Assembly: GCA_031769625.1 (NCBI GenBank)
Contig: JAUIMM010001411.1
Span: 1 to 64,000, forward strand
Reading direction: 5' to 3'
DNA from: Taudactylus pleione
Taxonomy: Eukaryota > Chordata > Amphibia > Anura > Myobatrachidae
Length of the DNA: 64,000 nt
Under the pieces are notes generated by a model. The model was not told where the DNA came from. It did not search any database and saw only the letters and a program-made list of their open reading frames with translations. Each line of letters begins with the position of its first letter. Position 1 is the stretch's first letter. The translations under genes and the position numbers were made by a program. Positions 52,901 through 61,940 of this stretch are shown piece after piece.

Positions 52901-55900
52901 GTTTGCTACAAGAGGAGTTATCACAAAGTATGCATTATTGTTGTTTACATTGGTTTCAATGCATTTTGGCCTAAAACGAGCATTTGCTGTTTTCTCTTAA
53001 ATGCAAAATGGGAGAAAAACCATTTCACATCACATTTGTGGGTCTTGGTCTTCAACACAATCTGTGAAATTTTGAGCTGTCTGTGTTTGCTACAAGAGGA
53101 GATATCTCAAAGTATGCTCTTTTGTTGTTTCCATTGGTTTCAATGCATTTTGGACTAAAATGAGCATTTGCTGTTTTCTCTTAAACGCAACAAGGGAGAA
53201 AAACCATTTCACATCACATTTGTGGGTCTTGGTCTTCAACACAATCTGTGAAATTTTGAGCTGTATGTGTTTGCTACAAGAGGAGATATCACAAAGTATG
53301 CGCTTTTGTTTCCATTGGCTTCAATGCATTTTAGTCTAAAACGAGCATTTGCTCTTTTCTCTAAAAAGCAACATGGGAGAAAAACCATTTCACATCACAT
53401 TTGTGGGTCTTCGTCTTCAACACAATCTGTGAAATTTTGTGCTGTCTGTGTTTGCTACAAGAGGAGATATCACAAAGATTGCGCTTTTTGATGTTTCCAT
53501 TGGTTTCAATGCATTTTGGCCTAAAATGAGCATTTGCTCTTTTCTCTTAAAAGCAACATGGGAGAAAAACCATTTCACATCACATTTGTGGGTCTTGGTC
53601 TTCAACACAATCTGTGAAATTTTTAGCTGTCTGTGTTTGCTACAAGAGGAGTTATCACAAAGTATGCATTATTGTTGTTTACATTGCTTTCAATGCATTT
53701 TGGACTAAAACGAGCATTTGCTGTTTTCTCTTAAAAGCAACATGGGAGAAAAACCATTTCACATCACATTTGTGGGTCTTGGTCTTCAACACAATCTGTG
53801 AAATTTTGAGCTGTCTGTGTTTGCTACAAGAGGAGATATCAAAAAGTATGCGCTTTTGTTGTTTCCATTGGTTTCAATGCATTTTGGCCTAAAATGAGCA
53901 TTTGCTGTTTTCTCTTAAATGCAACATGGGAGAAAAACCATTTCACATCACATTTGTGGATCTTGGTCTTCAACACAATTTGTGAAATTTTGTGTTGTCT
54001 GTGTTTGCTACAAGAGGAGACATCACAAAGATTGCGCTTTTTGTTGTTTCCATTGGTTTCAATGCACTTTGGCCTAAAATGAGCATTTGCTGTTTTCTGT
54101 TAAACACAACATGGGAGAAAAACCATTTCACATAATGTTTGTGGGTCTTGGTCTTCAACACAATCTGTGAAATTTTGAGCAGTCTGTGTTTGCTACAAGA
54201 GGAGATATCACAAAGTATGCGCTTTTGTTGTTTCCATTAGTTTCAAAGCATTTTGGTCTAAAACGAGCATTTGCTCTTTTCTCTTAAACGCAACATGGGA
54301 GAAAGACAATTTCACATCACATTTGTGGGTCTTGGTCTTCAACACAATCTGTGAAATTTTGAGCTGTCTGTGTTTGCTACAAGAGGAGTTATCACAAAGT
54401 ATGCATTATTGTTGTTTATATTGCTTTCAATGCATTTTGGACTAAAACGAGCATTTGCTGTTTTCTCTTAAAAGCAACATGGGAGAAAAACCATTTCACA
54501 TCACATTTGTGGGTCTTGGTCTTCAACACAATCTGTGAAATTTTGAGCTGTCTGTGTTTGCTACAAGAGGAGATATCACAAAGATTGTGCTTTTTGTTGT
54601 TTCCATTGGTTTCAATGCATTTTGGCCTAAAATGAGCATTTGCTGTTTTCTGTTAAACACAACATGGGAGAAAAACCATTTCACATATCGTTTGTGGGTC
54701 TTGGTCTTCAACACAATCTGTGAAAATTTGAGATGTCTGTGTTTGCTACAAGAGGAGATATCACAAACTATGCGCTTTTGTTGTTTCCATTGGCTTCAAT
54801 GCATTTTGACATAAAACGAGCATTTGCTGTTTTCTGTTAAACACAACAAGGGAGAAAAACCATTTCACATTACATTTGTGGGTCTTCATCTTCAACACAA
54901 TCTGTGAAATTTTGAGATGTCTGTGTTTGCTACAAGAGGAGATATCACATAGTATGCGCTTTTGTTGTTTCCATTCGTTTCAAAGCATTTTGGTCTAAAA
55001 CGAGCATTTGCTCTTTTCTCTTAAACGCAACATGGGAGAAAGACAATTTCACATCACATTTGTGGGTCTTGGTCTTCAATACAATCTGTGAAATTTTGAG
55101 CTGTCTGTGTTTGCTACAAGAGGAGTTATCACAAAGTATGCATTATTGTTGTTTACATAGGTTTCAATGCATTTTGGCCTAAAACGAGCATTTGCTGTTT
55201 TCTCTTAAACGCAACATGGGAGAAAAACCATTTCACATCACATTTGTGGGTCTTGGTCTTCAACACAATCTGTGAAATTTTGTGCTGTCTGTGTTTGCTA
55301 CAAGAGGAGATATCACAAAGGTTGCACTTTTTGTTGTTTCCATTGGTTTCAATGCATTTTGGCCTAAAATGAGCATTTGCTGTTTTCTCTTAAAAGCAAC
55401 ATGGGAGAAAAAACATTTCACATCACATTTGTGGGTCTTGGTCTTCAACACAATCTGTGAAATTTTGAGCTGTCTGTGTTTGCTACAAGAGGAGTTATCA
55501 CAAAGTATGCATTATTGTTGTTTACATTGGTTTCAATGCATTTTGGCCTAAAACGAGCATTTGCTGTTTTCTCTTAAATGCAACATGGGAGAAAAACCAT
55601 TTCACATCACATTTGTGGGTCTTGGTCTTCAACACAATCTGTGAAATTTTGAGCTGTCTGTGTTTGCTACAAGAGGTGTTATCACAAAGTATGCATTATT
55701 GTTGTTTACATTGCTTTCAATGCATTTTGGACTAAAACGAGCATTTGCTGTTTTCTCTTAAACGCAACATGGGAGAAAAACCATTTCACATCACATTTGT
55801 GGGTCTTGGTCTTCAACACAATCTGTGAAATTTTGAGCTGTCTGTGTTTGCTACAAGAGGAGTTATCACAAAGTATGCATTATTGTTGTTTACATTGCTT

Positions 55901-58900
55901 TCAATGCATTTTGGCCTAAAACGAGCATTTGCTGTTTTCTCTTAAAAGCAACATGGGAGAAAAACCATTTCACATCACATTTGTGGGTCTTGGTCTTCAA
56001 CACAATCTGTGAAATTTTGAGCTGTCTGTGTTTGCTACAAGAGGAGATATCACAAAGTATGCGCTTTTGTTGTTTCCATTGGTTTCAATGCATTTTGGCC
56101 TAAAATGAACATTTGCTGTTTTCTCTTAAATGCAACATGGGAGAAAAACCATTTCACATCACATTTGTGGATCTTGGTCTTCAACACAATTTGTGAAATT
56201 TTGTGTTGTCTGTGTTTGCTACAAGAGGAGATATCACAAAGATTGCGCTTTTTGTTGTTTCCATTGGTTTCAATGCATTTTGGCCTAAAATGAGCATTTG
56301 CTGTTTTCTGTTAAACACAACATGGGAGAAAAACCATTTCACATAACGTTTGTGGGTCTTGGTCTTCAACACAATCTGTGAAATTTTGAGATGTCTGTGT
56401 TTGCTACAAGAGGAGATATCACAAACTATGCGCTTTTGTTGTTTCCATTGGTTTCAATGCATTTTGACATAAAACGAGCATTTGCTGTTTTCTCTTAAAC
56501 GCAACAAGGGAGAAAAACCATTTCACATCACATTTGTGGGTCTTGGTCTTCAACACAATCTGTGAAATTTTGAGCTGTCTGTGTTTGCTACAAGAGGAGA
56601 TATCACAAAGTATGCGCTTTTGTTTCCATTGGCTTCAATGCATTTTAGTCTAAAACGAGCATTTGCTCTTTTCTCTAAAAAGCAACATGGGAGAAAAACC
56701 ATTTCACATCACATTTGTGGGTCTTGGTCTTCAACACAATCTGTGAAATTTTGGGCTGTCTGTGTTTGCTACAAGAGGAGATATCACAAAGATTGCGCTT
56801 TTTGATGTTTCCATTGGTTTCAATGCATTTTGGCCTAAAATGAGCATTTGCTCTTTTCTCTTAAAAGCAACATGGGAGAAAAACCATTTCACATCACATT
56901 TGTGGGTCTTGGTCTTCAACACAATCTGTGAAATTTTTAGCTGTCTGTGTTTGCTACAAGAGGAGTTATCACAAAGTATGCATTATTGTTGTTTACATTG
57001 CTTTCAATGCATTTTGGACTAAAACGAGCATTTGCTGTTTTCTCTTAAAAGCAACATGGGAGAAAAACCATTTCACATCACATTTGTGGGTCTTGGTCTT
57101 CAACACAATCTGTGAAATTTTGAGCTGTCTGTGTTTGCTACAAGAGGAGATATCAAAAAGTATGCGCTTTTGTTGTTTCCATTGGTTTCAATGCATTTTG
57201 GCCTAAAATGAGCATTTGCTGTTTTCTCTTAAATGCAACATGGGAGAAAAACCATTTCACATCACATTTGTGGATCTTGGTCTTCAACACAATTTGTGAA
57301 ATTTTGTGTTGTCTGTGTTTGCTACAAGAGGAGACATCACAAAGATTGCGCTTTTTGTTGTTTCCATTGGTTTCAATGCACTTTGGCCTAAAATGAGCAT
57401 TTGCTGTTTTCTGTTAAACACAACATGGGAGAAAAACCATTTCACATAATGTTTGTGGGTCTTGGTCTTCAACACAATCTGTGAAATTTTGAGCAGTCTG
57501 TGTTTGCTACAAGAGGAGATATCACAAAGTATGCGCTTTTGTTGTTTCCATTAGTTTCAAAGCATTTTGGTCTAAAACGAGCATTTGCTCTTTTCTCTTA
57601 AACGCAACATGGGAGAAAGACAATTTCACATCACATTTGTGGGTCTTGGTCTTCAACACAATCTGTGAAATTTTGAGCTGTCTGTGTTTGCTACAAGAGG
57701 AGTTATCACAAAGTATGCATTATTGTTGTTTATATTGCTTTCAATGCATTTTGGACTAAAACGAGCATTTGCTGTTTTCTCTTAAACGCAACATGGGAGA
57801 AAAACCATTTCACATCACATTTGTGGGTCTTGGTCTTCAACACAATCTGTGAAATTTTGAGCTGTCTGTGTTTGCTACAAGAGGAGTTATCACAAAGTAT
57901 GCATTATTGTTGTTTACATTGCTTTCAATGCATTTTGGCCTAAAACGAGCATTTGCTGTTTTCTCTTAAAAGCAACATGGGAGAAAAACCATTTCACATC
58001 ACATTTGTGGGTCTTGGTCTTCAACACAATCTGTGAAATTTTGAGCTGTCTGTGTTTGCTACAAGAGGAGATATCACAAAGATTGTGCTTTTTGTTGTTT
58101 CCATTGGTTTCAATGCATTTTGGCCTAAAATGAGCATTTGCTGTTTTCTGTTAAACACAACATGGGAGAAAAACCATTTCACATATCGTTTGTGGGTCTT
58201 GGTCTTCAACACAATCTGTGAAAATTTGAGATGTCTGTGTTTGCTACAAGAGGAGATATCACAAACTATGCGCTTTTGTTGTTTCCATTGGCTTCAATGC
58301 ATTTTGACATAAAACGAGCATTTGCTGTTTTCTGTTAAACACAACAAGGGAGAAAAACCATTTCACATTACATTTGTGGGTCTTCATCTTCAACACAATC
58401 TGTGAAATTTTGAGATGTCTGTGTTTGCTACAAGAGGAGATATCACATAGTATGCGCTTTTGTTGTTTCCATTCGTTTCAAAGCATTTTGGTCTAAAACG
58501 AGCATTTGCTCTTTTCTCTTAAACGCAACATGGGAGAAAGACAATTTCACATCACATTTGTGGGTCTTGGTCTTCAATACAATCTGTGAAATTTTGAGCT
58601 GTCTGTGTTTGCTACAAGAGGAGTTATCACAAAGTATGCATTATTGTTGTTTACATAGGTTTCAATGCATTTTGGCCTAAAACGAGCATTTGCTGTTTTC
58701 TCTTAAACGCAACATGGGAGAAAAACCATTTCACATCACATTTGCGGGTCTTGGTCTTCAACACAATCTGTGAAATTTTGAGCTGTCTCTGTTTGCTACA
58801 AGAGGAGTTATCACAAAGTATGCATTATTGTTGTTTACATTGCTTTCAATGCATTTTGGCCTAAAATGAGCATTTGCTGTTTTCTCTTAAATGCAACATG

Positions 58901-59980
58901 GGAGAAAAACCATTTCACATCACATTTGTGGATCTTGGTCTTCAACACAATCTGTGAAATTTTGTGTTGTCTGTGTTTGCTACAAGAGGAGATATCACAA
59001 AGATTGCGCTTTTTGTTGTTTCCATTGGTTTCAAAGCATTTTGGCCTAAAATGAGCATTTGCTGTTTTCTGTTAAACACAACATGGGAGAAAAACCATTT
59101 CACATAACGTTTGTGGGTCTTGGTCTTCAACACAATCTGTGAAATTTTGAGATGTCTGTGTTTGCTACAAGAGGAGACATCACAAAGATTGTGCTTTTTG
59201 TTGTTTCCATTGGTTTCAATGCATTTTGGCCTAAAATGAGCATTTGCTGTTTTCTGTTTAACACAACATGGGAGAAAAACCATTTCCCATGCCGTTTGTG
59301 GGTCTTGGTCTTCAACACAATCTGTGAAATTTTGAGGTGTCTGTGTTTGCTACAAGAGGAGATATCACAAACTGTGCGCTTTTGTTGTTTCCATTGGTTT
59401 CAATGCATTTTGACATAAAACGAGCATTTGCTGTTTTCTGTTAAACACAACAAAGGAGAAAAACCATTTCACATCACATTTGTGGTTCTTGGTCTTCAAC
59501 ACAATCTGTGAAATTTTGAGCTGTCTGTGTTTGCTACAAGAGGAGATATCACAAAGTATGCTCTTTTGTTGTTTCCATTGGTTTCAATGCATTTTGGACT
59601 AAAATGAGCAGTTGCTGTTTTCTGTTAAACACAACATGGGAGAAAAACCATTTCACATTACATTTGTGGGTCTTCATCTTCAACACAATCTGTGAAATTT
59701 TGAGCAGTCTGTGTTTGCTACAAGAGGAGATATCACAAAGTATGTGCTTTTGTTGTTTCCATTAGTTTCAAAGCATTTTGGTCTAAAACGAGCATTTGCT
59801 CTTTTCTCTTAAACACAACATGGGAGAAAAACCATTTCTCATTAGATTTGTGGGTCTTCATCTTCAACACAATCTGTGAAATTTTGAGCAGTCTGTGTTT
59901 GCTACAAGAGGAGATATCACAAAGTATGTGCTTTTGTTGTTTCCATTAGTTTCAAAGCATTTTGGTCTAAAATGAGCATT
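37987..59980. repeat. 7,732-bp higher-order repeat domain (42 monomers), nearly three copies
   Basis: Markers at 41117, 42557, 43478, 43663, 44516 and 45535 recur at 48849, 50289, 51210, 51395, 52248 and 53267, all 7,732 bp apart, and those that persist recur again at 56581, 58021, 58942 and 59127. The unit is composite: the 181-bp marker monomer occurs at 37987, 41117, 45535, 48849, 53267 and 56581, with spacings of 3130, 4418, 3314, 4418 and 3314. Copies differ at very few bases, for example a one-codon-scale change near 43770 versus 51502. Single-monomer gains and losses (184 bp) occur near 38340, 54470 and 56050. Register with 44500 is lost near 59980. Confidence 0.87.
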
Positions 59981-61447
59981 TGCTCTTTTCTCTTAAACGC
60001 AACATGGGAGAAAGACAATTTCACATCACATTTGTGGGTCTTGGTCTTCAATACAATCTGTGAAATTTTGAGCTGTCTGTGTTTGCTACAAGAGGAGTTA
60101 TCACAAAGTATGCATTATTGTTGTTTACATAGGTTTCAATGCATTTTGGCCTAAAACGAGCATTTGCTGTTTTCTCTTAAACGCAACATGGGAGAAAAAC
60201 CATTTCACATCACATTTGCGGGTCTTGGTCTTCAACACAATCTGTGAAATTTTGAGCTGTCTCTGTTTGCTACAAGAGGAGTTATCACAAAGTATGCATT
60301 ATTGTTGTTTACATTGCTTTCAATGCATTTTGGCCTAAAATGAGCATTTGCTGTTTTCTCTTAAATGCAACATGGGAGAAAAACCATTTCACATCACATT
60401 TGTGGATCTTGGTCTTCAACACAATCTGTGAAATTTTGTGTTGTCTGTGTTTGCTACAAGAGGAGATATCACAAAGATTGCGCTTTTTGTTGTTTCCATT
60501 GGTTTCAAAGCATTTTGGCCTAAAATGAGCATTTGCTGTTTTCTGTTAAACACAACATGGGAGAAAAACCATTTCACATAACGTTTGTGGGTCTTGGTCT
60601 TCAACACAATCTGTGAAATTTTGAGATGTCTGTGTTTGCTACAAGAGGAGACATCACAAAGATTGTGCTTTTTGTTGTTTCCATTGGTTTCAATGCATTT
60701 TGGCCTAAAATGAGCATTTGCTGTTTTCTGTTAAACACAACATGGGAGAAAAACCATTTCCCATGCCGTTTGTGGGTCTTGGTCTTCAACACAATCTGTG
60801 AAATTTTGAGGTGTCTGTGTTTGCTACAAGAGGAGATATCACAAACTGTGCGCTTTTGTTGTTTCCATTGGTTTCAATGCATTTTGACATAAAACGAGCA
60901 TTTGCTGTTTTCTGTTAAACACAACAAAGGAGAAAAACCATTTCACATCACATTTGTGGTTCTTGGTCTTCAACACAATCTGTGAAATTTTGAGCTGTCT
61001 GTGTTTGCTACAAGAGGAGATATCACAAAGTATGCTCTTTTGTTGTTTCCATTGGTTTCAATGCATTTTGGACTAAAATGAGCAGTTGCTGTTTTCTGTT
61101 AAACACAACATGGGAGAAAAACCATTTCACATTACATTTGTGGGTCTTCATCTTCAACACAATCTGTGAAATTTTGAGCAGTCTGTGTTTGCTACAAGAG
61201 GAGATATCACAAAGTATGTGCTTTTGTTGTTTCCATTAGTTTCAAAGCATTTTGGTCTAAAACGAGCATTTGCTCTTTTCTCTTAAACACAACATGGGAG
61301 AAAAACCATTTCTCATTAGATTTGTGGGTCTTCATCTTCAACACAATCTGTGAAATTTTGAGCAGTCTGTGTTTGCTACAAGAGGAGATATCACAAAGTA
61401 TGTGCTTTTGTTGTTTCCATTAGTTTCAAAGCATTTTGGTCTAAAAC
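58500..61447. repeat. 1,474-bp tandem duplication (eight monomers) at the right array edge
   Basis: Units at 58866, 58942, 59127 and 59152 recur at 60340, 60416, 60601 and 60626, a constant 1,474 bp. Both copies carry the private TTTGCGGGTC variant (58742 and 60216) and CATTTCTCATTAG (59834 and 61308). This is the last duplication before the LINE. Confidence 0.8.
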
Positions 61448-61505
61448 GAGCATTTGCTCTTTTCTCTTAAAAGCAACATGGGAGAAAAACCATTTCACAT
61501 CACAT

Positions 61506-61521
61506 TTGTGGGTAATGCTTT
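61506..61521. other. Satellite / LINE 3' end junction
   Basis: The satellite ends with CATTTGTGGGT at 61513, and LINE 3' UTR begins (minus strand, last base) at 61514. In the monomer the next seven bases would be CTTGGTC followed by TTCAAC, the point at which the other LINE copy's 5' end stops. If target-primed reverse transcription made this junction, the first nick would be on the plus strand at GGT^CTT. Confidence 0.8.
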
Positions 61522-61940
61522 TTTATTAAAATCTTGCAACGCATGAATAAATAAATAATACATAAAATTTGCATTGCGAAACAAATAAGCTTGCTACATA
61601 CAAAGCATCAAGATGTCAAATATACAGGATAATATCCTCATCATAATAATTAAACATTATTAGAAAACACAGAACCTCATTCACGCCACTCATTCTTACC
61701 ACCCAGACGAGACAGAGTGCCAACAACACCTCCACCAAACTATCTATATTCAAAATTAACCCCCGACCCTGAGCTACCTATCACCAACACTAACTCCATA
61801 TCAGCATAGAGAAAATAAACTGAGCTGCTTAGGCATATGTAAAACCATTCTTCAAAACGAAACAAAGTCCAAAAAACTACCCGAAAAATGTGAAAGAACA
61901 GGAAGCACCAGTATGAACGGAAGAGGCTGTCAGCCACCCA
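61514..61940 (-). other. 3' UTR of the LINE
   Basis: These 427 nt lie between the ORF2 stop (TAG, 61941-61943) and the satellite. The region is AT-rich near the end, with a short (ATTT)n-like stretch around 61540-61552. There is no poly(A) tail: the sense strand ends AATAAAAAAGCATT directly against satellite. A 65-codon frame (61740-61937) has no recognisable feature and is probably not coding. A defined, tail-less 3' end is known for several site-specific LINEs. Confidence 0.75.
61522..61527 (-). terminator. Candidate polyadenylation signal of the LINE
   Basis: AATAAA on the sense strand, only 8 nt before the element's end. That is closer than the usual 10-30 nt, so it may be chance in an A-rich end or part of a short A6 terminal motif. 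Confidence 0.3.

Larger units (their letters stand above)
6314..61513. repeat. 184-bp satellite array, about 300 monomers
   Basis: The array is an uninterrupted head-to-tail repeat of 55,200 bp. Counting the consensus from TTCAACACAATCTGTGAAAT to the next TTCAAC gives 184 bp, so about 300 units. It is AT-rich, with a conserved TGTGTTTGCTACAAGAGGAG block and an AATGCATT palindrome in most units, so NsiI sites (ATGCAT) recur at monomer spacing. Many units also hold GATATC. Several monomer types differ at linked sites: TTATCAC or ATATCAC; TATGCATTATTG, TATGCGCTTTTG or ATTGCGCTTTTTG; GGCCTAAAA, GGACTAAAA, GACATAAAA or AGTCTAAAA; CTCTTAAACGC or CTGTTAAACAC. Units of 181 and 185 bp occur through a 3-bp loss and a 1-bp gain. 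No foreign insertion, transposon or gene is visible inside. All the 60-150-codon open frames on both strands are translations of this one repeat. The satellite family is not recognised. Confidence 0.97.

Noticed and set aside
6431..61435. Scores of open frames of 60-150 codons on both strands across the array, many with near-identical predicted peptides
   Set aside because: Each is the same 184-bp satellite read in one or another frame. Frames start and stop at fixed monomer positions, the sequence varies without codon-position bias, and indels of 1-3 bp are tolerated freely.
6314..61513. CRISPR-like repeat array
   Set aside because: Units are contiguous 184-bp tandem copies with no unique spacers, and the flanks are a eukaryotic LINE.
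61740..61937. 65-codon minus-strand frame in the LINE 3' UTR
   Set aside because: No motif, and it lies downstream of the ORF2 stop; nothing beyond being open supports coding.
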